Made by a program: the position numbers and the translations under genes | Notes under the pieces: model-generated | Database searches by the model: none | Told to the model about the DNA's origin: nothing | The model's input: only the letters and a program-made list of their open reading frames with translations | NCBI RefSeq assembly: GCF_017310645.1 | Contig: NZ_JAFLRH010000037.1 | Coordinates: 27,508 to 91,507 of the forward strand | Origin: Paradesulfitobacterium ferrireducens | GTDB lineage: Bacteria > Bacillota > Desulfitobacteriia > Desulfitobacteriales > Desulfitobacteriaceae | Length of the DNA: 64,000 bases | Reading direction: 5' to 3' | Shown: positions 34,332 to 42,651 of the stretch, piece after piece | How positions within the stretch are numbered: position 1 is the stretch's first letter | Layout: each line of letters starts with the position of its first letter

Positions 34332-35495
34332 TTACTCCTCCCCTTGCTGGCGACGAGGTTTCTCAGGTCGCTGGCTAATTTTTTTGCCTAACAAACTTGC
34401 TGCCACTCTTGTCCTCTGCATTTCCAAAGTTCCTCCTCCGATGGCCCAGCCTCTTCCCCTGCGGTAAAGATACTCCAACGGCAACTCCTTGCTATAACCG
34501 TACGCTCCAAAAATCTGCAACGCCTCGTTGGTTACATATTGAACCATTTCGTTCGCTTCGATTTTGGCAAGCGATGATTCCATGGGCGCACTCACCCCCA
34601 TGCCAGCATTGACAACGGCCCTGTACACCAGCCAGCGAGCTGCCTCCAGCCGCCGATACATGTCCGCCAACTTCCACTGAATACCTTGAAATTCATACAG
34701 ATAGCGACCAAATTGCTTTCTCTCCTGTACGTACTGGAGCACCCGGTCAAACGCTGCTTGAGCGACGCCAACGCAGCGACTGGCATTGCCACATCGTTCA
34801 ACATTCATGGCCCCCATGAGTTTCCGAAAATCATGAGTAATCACGTGGTTTTTCGGAACAAATACATCATCAAAGGTGAGTTCACAGTAATGGGCTCCGG
34901 ACATATACTTCTGGGGTAAGCCAATGTTAAATCCGTCCATTCCCCTTTTCATCAGAACAGACCCGATTTTTCCATCTTCAAACCGGCAATAGACTTGAAA
35001 ATATGTGGAGACATCAGCATGCCCTGAAAAAACCTTTCTGCCCCGAATAACAAATCCATCGCCTTTCTCCACCGCTGTGGTGCGTAAATCCGTGACCGCT
35101 GATCCTGCCTCCGGCTCGGTCATAGCCTGTGAAATAGTGTGCTCACCGCTAATTACGGCTTCAATCACTTCTCTTTTAAGTTTTTTGTCTTCCATAGATA
35201 AGTCTACAGACCTGATTGGTCCAAAGTTTGCAGCTTGCACAATATCTCCAGTGTGAGGACATATCCGTGTAATTTGTTCCATAGCCAGGATGCCTTCGAT
35301 CATAGGCCGCCCGCCGCCGCCGTTTTCCTCAGATAAAACCATGCCTAACAAGCCGTGTTCTGCTAAGATGCGCGCATTTTCCCATGGATACTCCTTTTCC
35401 TCCCAAGTAAAAGCATTGGCCGCAAATTTACCAGTAGCCAATTCATAAGCAAACTGGGACATAGCCTCCTCTTCCGGGCTTAATCTAAAGTCCAT
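34332..35495 (-). CDS. acyl-CoA dehydrogenase
   Basis: 387-residue FAD flavoenzyme. Motifs include ISQAMTEPEAGSAVTDLRTTA (FAD/substrate region), ERCGNASRCVGVAQAAFDRVLQYVQERKQFGR and the C-terminal IFGAYGYSKELPLEYLYRRGR. It makes the 2,3-enoyl-CoA and passes electrons to EtfAB, encoded in the same operon. AAAGGAG precedes ATG 35495. The catalytic base cannot be fixed without alignment. The closest functional class may be benzylsuccinyl- or glutaryl/methylsuccinyl-type, which is inference. Confidence 0.9.
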   Translation of the reverse strand: MDFRLSPEEEAMSQFAYELATGKFAANAFTWEEKEYPWENARILAEHGLLGMVLSEENGGGGRPMIEGILAMEQITRICPHTGDIVQAANFGPIRSVDLSMEDKKLKREVIEAVISGEHTISQAMTEPEAGSAVTDLRTTAVEKGDGFVIRGRKVFSGHADVSTYFQVYCRFEDGKIGSVLMKRGMDGFNIGLPQKYMSGAHYCELTFDDVFVPKNHVITHDFRKLMGAMNVERCGNASRCVGVAQAAFDRVLQYVQERKQFGRYLYEFQGIQWKLADMYRRLEAARWLVYRAVVNAGMGVSAPMESSLAKIEANEMVQYVTNEALQIFGAYGYSKELPLEYLYRRGRGWAIGGGTLEMQRTRVAASLLGKKISQRPEKPRRQQGEE

Positions 35496-35543
35496 ATTTA
35501 ACCACTCCTTTCTCTTTTTTACATGCTAAAACCAACAACTCAG

Positions 35544-37676
35544 TCACGTCCTAATCGAAACCCGGGCATCGACAACTTTGACCCCTTTTCCTTTTGGCAA
35601 AATCTTTAAAGGATTGACTTCCAGCATACTAATTGTGTTGGCATGTCTAAACGCGATCTGGGAGAAGTTGCTTATGAATTGAACCAACGCATCAAAGTCG
35701 CTTGCATCAGCACCGCGTACACCTTTGAGCAAACTACGCAGCACTTTCAATTCACCAATCATGTCCGCTGCGTCTTCGGCAAACACAGGGGCGAGACGCC
35801 AGGACAGATCTTTTAACACTTCCACGTAGATACCACCACTGCCTATCGTGACGACCGGACCGAAACTCTCGTCCACCAGGAAACCAACCAGCGCCTCGAT
35901 GCCCTCCACATATTCCTCTACCAGCATACCATCCGCGGTCACACCTCCAGGCTTTGCTACACGCAGGTTATTGGCAATTTCCTGGTAGGCCTTAGTCAAC
36001 TCAGCTTCATCCTTGATTCCGACTCTGACCACACCGGCCTCGGTCTTGTGTACGATAGCCCGGCTAAGCGCCTTCAGCACTACCGGATAACCAATCTGGC
36101 CCGCTATTTTGATAGCTTCCTGTAAGTCCCCGGCCACTCCACTTTTGGCTACCGGCAAGCCCTGGGCAGCTAAAAATGTTTTAACCTCCCTCTCGTTCGG
36201 CGTACTGGAGAGCCCACTTATATCAGCCTGAGAATTCTCCCGTTGCCAAGCGTAATATTTTAACAAACCCGAACGCAGACTTTCCGTGCTCACACTGCGT
36301 TCAACGAACTTCTTCATCGTTAGGGCAGCGGCCTCTAAACTTCCCCGAAACAGGGGAACCCTGGCATCTTCAAGCAAGTGGTAGCCTCTCTTATACTGAC
36401 TGCTAGCCAACATGACAGCTGCTACCGGCTTTCCGGTAACGGTTTTAATCCTGCTGCACGCTTCGACCACAGTTGCCGGAACTTTCCCTCCTACAGCCAA
36501 GCCAATTCCGTACAGAACAGCAGCAACGTTCTTATCATCCGCCACAGTATGTAGCGCGCGCCTAAGATCATCCGGGGTTGCCAACACCTGGCCAGTGAGG
36601 TCAAGGGGATTATTCAAATGCGCGAATTTTAGAAGCTGCCCTAAATCTGCAGCTGTGTCCGATGTAAATTCCGCGAGCGGAGTCCCGCTCTGCTCTGCCG
36701 CCTCCGCCAAGAGCGTTGTTACTCCCCCTGAAGCAGAAAGCATTGCTAACTTCCCAACCGACGGCAACTGGGGCCAAGCGGAAGCAAACATCTGCACCGT
36801 CGTTATCAGATCGCTGGCATCCTCCACCCGCACAATACCGTAGCGCTTGCAGAAGGCATTAAATACGTCATCACTGGCCATGATCGCCCCAGTATGGCCG
36901 TAAGCCGCGCGCTTGCCTGCCTCTGTTTTGCCAACTTTCAAGGCAACAACGATTTTCCCCTGCTCTAAAGCCCTATGAGCCGCATGGATAAATCTCGGTA
37001 CATCCCGTATTCCCTCGATATATAATGCGATAATTCCAACATCCTGCTGCTCAGCAGCCAGCAAAAATAGATCCGAAATTGTCAGATCAGCCTCGTTGCC
37101 GGGGTGAAAAAGGTAATTAACCCCAACTTTCCGATGTAACATCTCAATTAAAATAGCATCACCTAAACCCCCGCTGGCCGAGATAACGGCCACAGAACCG
37201 GGCTTGAATTCAATATCGTCCACTGCAAGAGCAGAGCTGTAACCGGAGGTTACTTTATCCTTAATATTTAATATCCCGAGGGCATTCGGACCGACTACCC
37301 GGACTCCTTTCTGCATGACGCGCTCACGGATAACTTGCTCCAGGGATATCTGACCCCCGTTAGATACCGGCGCCGCGTAAACAGTGATCACCTTGGCTTG
37401 CTTGGCTGCAGCTTGGTCAATAATATCCGGAACCAATTCCGCCCGCACCAGCGACACTACAGCGTCGATCGGACCAGGCACGTCAAGTAAGGACGGGTAG
37501 CACGTCAAGCCATCAACCGTTTCTTTGGTAGGATGTACGGGATAAATAATTCCGTCGTACCTGATTTTTTGCAGCCACTTGATATTCCGCAGACCGTCTT
37601 TTGCCCCTACGACAGCAATCGATTTCGGCCTGAGCATTGCTTCCACAGCTTCTTGTGTCAAGTCAATAAGTCCCAT
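35544..37676 (-). CDS. ADP-forming acyl-CoA synthetase (fused alpha-beta)
   Basis: 710 residues. N-terminal CoA-binding Rossmann domain (PKSIAVVGAKDGLRN), ligase-CoA domains with the phosphohistidine motif KRAAYGHTGAIMASDD near residue 255, and a C-terminal ATP-grasp domain (IGYPVVLKALSRAIVHKTEAGVVRVG, VLRSLLKGVRG). Couples acyl-CoA plus ADP and phosphate to acid plus ATP, reversibly. In the operon it may activate the substrate or harvest ATP from an end-product CoA ester. Second gene of the operon. Confidence 0.9.
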   Translation of the reverse strand: MGLIDLTQEAVEAMLRPKSIAVVGAKDGLRNIKWLQKIRYDGIIYPVHPTKETVDGLTCYPSLLDVPGPIDAVVSLVRAELVPDIIDQAAAKQAKVITVYAAPVSNGGQISLEQVIRERVMQKGVRVVGPNALGILNIKDKVTSGYSSALAVDDIEFKPGSVAVISASGGLGDAILIEMLHRKVGVNYLFHPGNEADLTISDLFLLAAEQQDVGIIALYIEGIRDVPRFIHAAHRALEQGKIVVALKVGKTEAGKRAAYGHTGAIMASDDVFNAFCKRYGIVRVEDASDLITTVQMFASAWPQLPSVGKLAMLSASGGVTTLLAEAAEQSGTPLAEFTSDTAADLGQLLKFAHLNNPLDLTGQVLATPDDLRRALHTVADDKNVAAVLYGIGLAVGGKVPATVVEACSRIKTVTGKPVAAVMLASSQYKRGYHLLEDARVPLFRGSLEAAALTMKKFVERSVSTESLRSGLLKYYAWQRENSQADISGLSSTPNEREVKTFLAAQGLPVAKSGVAGDLQEAIKIAGQIGYPVVLKALSRAIVHKTEAGVVRVGIKDEAELTKAYQEIANNLRVAKPGGVTADGMLVEEYVEGIEALVGFLVDESFGPVVTIGSGGIYVEVLKDLSWRLAPVFAEDAADMIGELKVLRSLLKGVRGADASDFDALVQFISNFSQIAFRHANTISMLEVNPLKILPKGKGVKVVDARVSIRT

Positions 37677-37713
37677 CAGCCAGTCACATCTCCTTCCCTA
37701 CCATCAGCCTTAT

Positions 37714-38478
37714 CTACTTGCCAAGATCATGCAGCCTCTCTTGTCGCTCCCTGGTATTGCTAAGAATTGTACAAAGAGATGCCTCGTAATCTAAGGCATA
37801 CTCCTGCGGCATGCCCATGCCGGAATTAATAGCCCACTTTGCTACGACTGCTACCGTTCCCGGCACGGACGTGATTTCGCTGGCTAGTTGTTTTGCCTTT
37901 GCTAAAGCCTGACCGCTTTCCACGACATGGTTGAGTATTCCGAATTCCTTGGCCTCCAGGGTATCGAACGTTCTACCCGTAATAATCAGCTCCTTGGCGC
38001 GGGCCGGCCCAACCTCGCGAACGAGTCTCTGAGTGCCGCCGCCGCCGGGGAGAGTAGCCCGCCGTGCTTCCGGAAAGCCGAATTTGGCACTTTCCGAAGC
38101 CACTCGCAGATCACACGCCAAAAACAACTCAAACCCCCCGCCAAACGTATAGCCTTCCGAAGCAGCGATCGTAACTTTAGGACACCATTCCACCTGCTGA
38201 TAGATGGAATACCTGCGCTGTGTCACCCGGTACAATAAATCCGAATTAAGTATGTCCATGTACCCAGGTGATTCCTTAACATCAACCCCTGCACAGAAAA
38301 CCTTATCCCCTCCGGTTAAGATAATGCACCGGACATCTTTGTCTTGACCGAGCTTTTGAAAAGCATCGGCAAGTTCCTGTCGCATCTGCATAGAAATTGC
38401 GTTCATTTTGCCTGAACGGTTTAGCATGACAATGGCGGTAGCCTGCTCAATTTGCACTGTAATTGCCGAGTAATCCAT
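37714..38478 (-). CDS. enoyl-CoA hydratase/isomerase family protein
   Basis: 254-residue crotonase-fold protein. Oxyanion-hole motifs CAGVDVKE near residue 64 and the GGGFELFLACDL loop near 113; the second catalytic glutamate region reads FGFPEARRATLPGGGGTQRLVREVG. Catalyses hydration of the enoyl-CoA made by the acyl-CoA dehydrogenase. First gene of the 15-gene operon, downstream of a consensus promoter. Some crotonases are isomerases or hydrolases, so hydratase is the contextual choice. Confidence 0.9.
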   Translation of the reverse strand: MDYSAITVQIEQATAIVMLNRSGKMNAISMQMRQELADAFQKLGQDKDVRCIILTGGDKVFCAGVDVKESPGYMDILNSDLLYRVTQRRYSIYQQVEWCPKVTIAASEGYTFGGGFELFLACDLRVASESAKFGFPEARRATLPGGGGTQRLVREVGPARAKELIITGRTFDTLEAKEFGILNHVVESGQALAKAKQLASEITSVPGTVAVVAKWAINSGMGMPQEYALDYEASLCTILSNTRERQERLHDLGK

Positions 38479-38493
38479 ATAACCCTCCTTATT

Positions 38494-38529
38494 GTTTCTG
38501 TATGTGGTACGCGTTTCTATATGTGTGGT
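38494..38529. promoter_or_regulatory. direct repeat between promoter and first gene (candidate operator)
   Basis: GTTTCTGTATGTGGT (38494-38508) and GTTTCTATATGTGTGGT (38513-38529) are near-direct repeats just downstream of the -10 box, where a repressor could block transcription. The linked regulator is the IclR protein of the operon. Confidence 0.4.
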
Positions 38530-38532
38530 TTA

Positions 38533-38561
38533 ATTATAATTAGTCGGTTCTTTTCTGTCAA
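38533..38561 (-). promoter_or_regulatory. consensus sigma-A promoter of the beta-oxidation operon
   Basis: On the minus strand TTGACA (38556-38561) and TATAAT (38533-38538) are separated by exactly 17 bases; both boxes are perfect consensus. It lies 55 bases upstream of the enoyl-CoA hydratase start. Confidence 0.85.
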
Positions 38562-38659
38562 TTCATAATCTTAAATATTTTTTTTGACTCCAACACGAGA
38601 ATTCGCGGTTCAGATCCCCGCTTAAAACAGCTAGATTTTCCAGAAACAGTGCCCATTAA

Positions 38660-38694
38660 AGACAAAAACGAGAGGAAGTATTGTTCCTCTCGTT
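38660..38694 (-). terminator. rho-independent terminator of the ABC/two-component operon
   Basis: AACGAGAGGAA/TTCCTCTCGTT, 11-bp perfect stem with a 6-base loop, followed on the minus strand by TTTTGTCTTT. About 160 bases after the response-regulator stop. The 160 bases between (38695-38853) show no gene. Confidence 0.75.
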
Positions 38695-38853
38695 AGGACG
38701 TGTCCATTGCTTTACCCCAGGTATTATGACGGCGCTGACTCCTCCTGCCGCATGCGGTCTCCCTCGTACCTGCTCCTTACTGGAGAGCAGCAGAAGGTCT
38801 CATTAGGTAACCCTATTTCAACCTTGCAAGTGTCGACGATGTAGACAAGCCTC

Positions 38854-39552
38854 CTACACCCTAAACCGGTACCCTGCTCCCCACACGGTCTCGATATACT
38901 GCGGATTGGACGGGTCACTCTCGATTTTCTCACGCACCCTGGCAATGTGCACAGTCACCGTGGCCGAGTCGCCCAGGGCTTCGAGCCCCCAGACCCGCTC
39001 AAACAGCTCGTCGCGCCCGAAGACCCGGTTCGGGTTTTGCGCCAGGTAAGTGAGCAAATCGAATTCCTTTTGGGCCAGGTTCACTTCCTGGCCGTTGACA
39101 AAGACCCGGCGCGAGTCTTTCTCGATTTTGAGGCCGCGGATGGTCAAGGTATTGCTCCGGTTTAGCCCGTCCCGGAACCGGTGCTTTAAGCGTTCATAGT
39201 TCTCCAGATGGGCTTTGACCCGGGCCACCAGTTCCCCGGGACTGAAAGGCTTGGTGATGTAATCATCCGCGCCCAGGCTCAAGCCCTTAATCTTGTCGAT
39301 TTCTTCTTTTTTGGCAGAGACCAAGAGCACCGGGATGTCTTTCTCATCCTTCATGCTGCGCAGGATTTCCAAGCCGTCCATCCCCGGAAGCATGATATCC
39401 AGGATCAAAAGATCATACTCCTTCTCTTTGAGCATGTTTAAGCCGTCCAATCCGTTGGGGCAGATGTCCGCCTCAAAGTCAGCCAGTTCGAGGTAGTCCT
39501 TCTGCAGCTCCGCGATACTGACATCATCCTCAATAATCAGGATTCTTTTCAT
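38854..39552 (-). CDS. OmpR-family response regulator
   Basis: About 232 residues. Receiver domain with MKRILIIEDDVSIAEL, phosphoacceptor Asp in LLILDIMLPGMDG near residue 52 and DDYITKPFSPGELVARV, then a winged-helix DNA-binding domain (LAQKEFDLLTYLAQNPNRVFGRDELFERVWG... VTVHIARVREKIE). Start at ATG 39552, behind a perfect AGGAGG; the open frame extends to 39567 but lacks a site. It follows its sensor kinase by 16 bases and is the last gene of an ABC transporter operon. Likely responds to envelope stress or antimicrobial peptides, judging by the operon layout. Confidence 0.93.
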   Translation of the reverse strand: MKRILIIEDDVSIAELQKDYLELADFEADICPNGLDGLNMLKEKEYDLLILDIMLPGMDGLEILRSMKDEKDIPVLLVSAKKEEIDKIKGLSLGADDYITKPFSPGELVARVKAHLENYERLKHRFRDGLNRSNTLTIRGLKIEKDSRRVFVNGQEVNLAQKEFDLLTYLAQNPNRVFGRDELFERVWGLEALGDSATVTVHIARVREKIESDPSNPQYIETVWGAGYRFRV

Positions 39553-39568
39553 AATAACCTCCTGCAAC

Positions 39569-41002
39569 CTACATCTTACTCAGCGAAATCATAATGCTCG
39601 TACCCTCGCCTCCGTGGCTCACGGCCCAGATGCGGCCGTGATGCCCTTCAATGATTTGCTTGGCGATGGCCAGCCCCAGCCCGCTCCCTTTGATCTCAGT
39701 GCGGGCCGCATCCGAACGGTAGAAGCGTTCGAAAATATGCGGCAGATCCTCTTCTTTGATGCCGGAACCATTATCCCGCACTTCAATGATAATACTGGTG
39801 TTGGTTTCGCGCACCAGCGCTTTAATTTCCCCCTGCTCCTTATTCATGTATTTGCGGGCATTATCCAGGATATTTATGATAACCCGCTTCATCCGGTCCC
39901 GGTCGAGCAAAACCATTCGTTTAGATGCAAGCTCACTCTCAAAGCTTGACCTGATCCCATGCCGCTCCAGTTCCGGCTCACTCTCCAGCAGACACTCATG
40001 TACAAAGCCGGCAATGTCTGTGCGTTCAAAATTAAAGGGAATCTGGTTCAAATCGAGTTTGGAATAGAGCAGCAAATCGTTAATCATGGTATCCACTTGC
40101 TCTGCTTTAGCATAAATAGTGCGCAGGTAGCGCTCCATTTTCTCCGGGGAATTGGCCACCCCGTCAAAAATCCCTTCCACGTACCCCTTAATTGAAGTGA
40201 CCGGTGTTTTCAAATCGTGGGAAATGCTCGAAACCAGCATTTTGCGGTTATCCTCATATTTCAGCTGCGTCCGAATCGAGTCCTTGAGCTTAATCCGCAT
40301 GAGTTCAAGATCGCGGCAGAGCGCCCGTATCTCCTGATCCCCCTCTTCCACGATCTCTCGTTCCAGATTCCCCAGGCTGATCTCGGCTGCGGCCTGCTGC
40401 AGATTATAAAGAGGCTTTAAGATTACCCGCGACAGCTGGTAAGAAATCAGGAAATTAGTCAAGGCAAAGGAGAGGACCAGGACCACCCCGGTTAAGATTA
40501 ATAAACCGGTGAGACTGCTCAGCGAGCGGTCTACGGGCGCCAGGAGCAAGACGCTGCCGTGGCTGCCGTCTTTAAAATCAAGGGAAACCGCGTCCACGCT
40601 GTAGGCCAGATTGCCCACAAGAACCGGGTCCTTCCCCCATTTTTTATTCCCTTCCAGCGTAAACTTTGCCAGTTCGATTTTGCTGAAATTGCGCGAGGAA
40701 AAGAGGACTTCATCATCCTTCATAATAATCAGCTCGCCGTTGATCGCGGCCAGCCTCTCCTGCAAATTTTTCTGAAAGCTCTCTTCTTCCACCGCTTCCG
40801 GTTTCTGTCTGAGGATGCTGTTTCCGCTTTCTATCAGTTCCAGCTTAATCTCGGACAGCCTCTGGTAATTCTCGACCGAGATATCTCTGCCCATCACATG
40901 GCTGAAAATAAAAATATAAGCCAAGGCAACAAGAACAGTAATCAGCACAGGAATGATTACTGTCGCCGCATTGGCTAAGCTTAAGCGCCGTTTGAGGTTC
41001 AT
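39569..41002 (-). CDS. sensor histidine kinase
   Basis: 477 residues. N-terminal membrane helix, extracytoplasmic domain of roughly 130 residues, second membrane helix near 160-185, HAMP, HisKA box with ISHDLKTPVTSIKGYVEG (phospho-His near 250), and HATPase boxes NILDNARKYMNKEQGEIKAL, DNGSGIKEEDLPHIFERFYRSD and GSGLGLAIAKQI. Pairs with the response regulator encoded directly downstream and with the ABC transporter upstream. The extracellular domain does not match a family I can name. Confidence 0.93.
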   Translation of the reverse strand: MNLKRRLSLANAATVIIPVLITVLVALAYIFIFSHVMGRDISVENYQRLSEIKLELIESGNSILRQKPEAVEEESFQKNLQERLAAINGELIIMKDDEVLFSSRNFSKIELAKFTLEGNKKWGKDPVLVGNLAYSVDAVSLDFKDGSHGSVLLLAPVDRSLSSLTGLLILTGVVLVLSFALTNFLISYQLSRVILKPLYNLQQAAAEISLGNLEREIVEEGDQEIRALCRDLELMRIKLKDSIRTQLKYEDNRKMLVSSISHDLKTPVTSIKGYVEGIFDGVANSPEKMERYLRTIYAKAEQVDTMINDLLLYSKLDLNQIPFNFERTDIAGFVHECLLESEPELERHGIRSSFESELASKRMVLLDRDRMKRVIINILDNARKYMNKEQGEIKALVRETNTSIIIEVRDNGSGIKEEDLPHIFERFYRSDAARTEIKGSGLGLAIAKQIIEGHHGRIWAVSHGGEGTSIMISLSKM

Positions 41003-41011
41003 ATCCTCACC

Positions 41012-41764
41012 CTAAAACTCTTTCTTGTCAAAAAGATAAAATCCGGCTGTAAATAACATTATACCATATCCCGCCATAATCAGCAGTTGGCGCAGGATCT
41101 TCCACCCGGGGAAAGAATGAGCCAGCCACAGGTTATACCAATCGAGATGAGTTGTAATAAACAGGCTGGCATATGAAGAAAAGAAGACACCCAAGACTTT
41201 GAATACCAAAAAGAATAGAATTGAAAGAAAAAAGACGCTGATCCCGCTCTTAAAAATGTTTGCCAGGAGCACGATCCCCAAAGCCAATACCAGCATCGGC
41301 AGGAAACTTACCAGGTACGCCAGGACGGTGCGGGCAAACCCTCCGAAACTGGCTGAGTTGGCATTAAAGAGAAAACCGGCCAGTTCCGAAAAAACCAGGA
41401 GCAAAAGGAGGTTGGCCAGGATAAACAGGGAAATAGCCGTAACTTTGGCCGAGAAAACCTTGAACCGGCTCACCGGCCGGGTAAGGGTAATGCGCATCAT
41501 ATTGTGGGAAAACTCGCCCGAGAAACTGTCGATGGCGACCAAAGCGGTAAACAGAGGGAGAATGGTATTGACCACGACCGAGAGCACCAGGATCGGGAAC
41601 TCGGCGCTCCCCACCCCGCGCACCCCAAAGCCGGTGCGCACCCCGACAATAATCAGTTGTCCGAGCACGATCATGCTCAGGGACAGGATGATGGCGACAA
41701 AGGCTTTTTTCTTTTTATAAAGCTTCTCGACTTCGTTAAGAAGCGCGGCTTGGAACACGGCCAT
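41012..41764 (-). CDS. ABC transporter permease (BcrB-like)
   Basis: 250 residues, about six membrane segments, with the N-terminal KLYKKKKAFVAIILSLSMIVLGQL and the EFSHNMMRITLTRPVSRFKVFSAK segment typical of ABC-2 permeases in drug or lantibiotic resistance systems. Its start overlaps the ATPase gene by 29 bases, and its stop is 9 bases from the kinase gene. With the two-component system this is the usual layout of bacitracin- or lantibiotic-type detoxification modules, though the cargo is not shown. Confidence 0.87.
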   Translation of the reverse strand: MAVFQAALLNEVEKLYKKKKAFVAIILSLSMIVLGQLIIVGVRTGFGVRGVGSAEFPILVLSVVVNTILPLFTALVAIDSFSGEFSHNMMRITLTRPVSRFKVFSAKVTAISLFILANLLLLLVFSELAGFLFNANSASFGGFARTVLAYLVSFLPMLVLALGIVLLANIFKSGISVFFLSILFFLVFKVLGVFFSSYASLFITTHLDWYNLWLAHSFPGWKILRQLLIMAGYGIMLFTAGFYLFDKKEF

Positions 41765-42476
41765 TTCGTTCTACCTCACTCACAAAATAATTCTCCAGGG
41801 TCGCGTAATTCTTAAGAATGCTGTCCATGCTCTCGACATTGAGCATTCTCCCGTTGTAAACCACCCCGATGCGGTTGCAGGTCAGCTCGACGTCGTGAAT
41901 CAGGTGGCTGGAAATAAAAAAGGTCGTTTGCTCGGTTTCCGCCAGGTGCTTTATCAGCTTGCGCATGTCAATCATGCCCTCGACATCGAGCCCGTTCAAG
42001 GGCTCATCGAGAATCACAATCTGGGGCCGGGAAAGAATCGCGGCGGCGATTCCCAGGCGCTGCTTCATCCCCAGGGAAAACTTCCTCGGCTTTTCATTCT
42101 TGTAACGCAGAATTCCCGTAAGTTCCAAGACCTCATCCATCCGCTTGTGATCCACCCCAGGGTAGTAGCGGGCCGCCTGTTTCAAGTTGTCAAAAGCACT
42201 GAGATAAGGGTAAGACTCGGCTGTTTCAATAATACAGCCGACTTTTGCCATCGCCTTCTCATAATCCTCAATCACACTGTAGCCGGAAATCCTGACATCC
42301 CCGCGGTCAGGCCGGATCAATCCGGTCATGACTTTCATGGCTGTGGTCTTCCCGGCCCCGTTCGGGCCCAGAAAACCAAAGATGTCCCCTTGGTAGATGT
42401 CCAGGTTGATTTCATGAATCCCCCGTCCATTGGGGTATAGTTTACTCAAGTTTTGGATCTCGATCACTTTGTCCAT
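41736..42476 (-). CDS. ABC transporter ATP-binding protein (BcrA-like)
   Basis: 246-residue ATPase. Walker A GPNGAGKT near residue 40, signature FSLGMKQRLGIAAAI, Walker B IVILDEPLNGLD, and switch His in FISSHLIHDVE. First gene of the operon ATPase-permease-kinase-regulator. The sequence resembles BcrA/NatA-type exporters. A signal for the promoter was not resolved in 42477-42600. Confidence 0.92.
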   Translation of the reverse strand: MDKVIEIQNLSKLYPNGRGIHEINLDIYQGDIFGFLGPNGAGKTTAMKVMTGLIRPDRGDVRISGYSVIEDYEKAMAKVGCIIETAESYPYLSAFDNLKQAARYYPGVDHKRMDEVLELTGILRYKNEKPRKFSLGMKQRLGIAAAILSRPQIVILDEPLNGLDVEGMIDMRKLIKHLAETEQTTFFISSHLIHDVELTCNRIGVVYNGRMLNVESMDSILKNYATLENYFVSEVERNGRVPSRAS

Positions 42477-42602
42477 TCACGTTCCTCCAACAATAATATC
42501 CACACCAGCATCGGAAGCTACTAGATGTCCAAGATCTGCCAAGCATTTCCACTACTAAGTTCCTTCGACCCTTGCAGGTAGACGCGCGCGGGTACACGCG
42601 GA

Positions 42603-42629
42603 AGCTGCCGGGAGTCTAACCCGGCAGCT
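42603..42629. terminator. strong hairpin after the secreted-protein gene
   Basis: AGCTGCCGGG/CCCGGCAGCT, 10-bp perfect stem with a 7-base loop, about 22 bases after the stop of the 42652-43899 gene. No T-run follows on the minus strand, so it may work as a terminator only partly. Confidence 0.5.
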
Positions 42630-42651
42630 CATCCGTTATACTTCTCTTCTT

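Noticed and set aside
38569..38660. Possible tRNA or small RNA gene between the beta-oxidation promoter and the 38.68-kb terminator
   Set aside because: No cloverleaf or conserved tRNA motifs found by eye; the hairpin there fits the regulator operon terminator.
41199..41720. 173-residue plus-strand frame opposite the ABC permease
   Set aside because: Antisense to hydrophobic coding sequence; rich in Arg/Thr as expected of a reverse frame.
41895..42440. 181-residue open frame on the plus strand inside the ABC ATPase
   Set aside because: Antisense to a clear ATPase with Walker motifs; composition and lack of start signals indicate a shadow.
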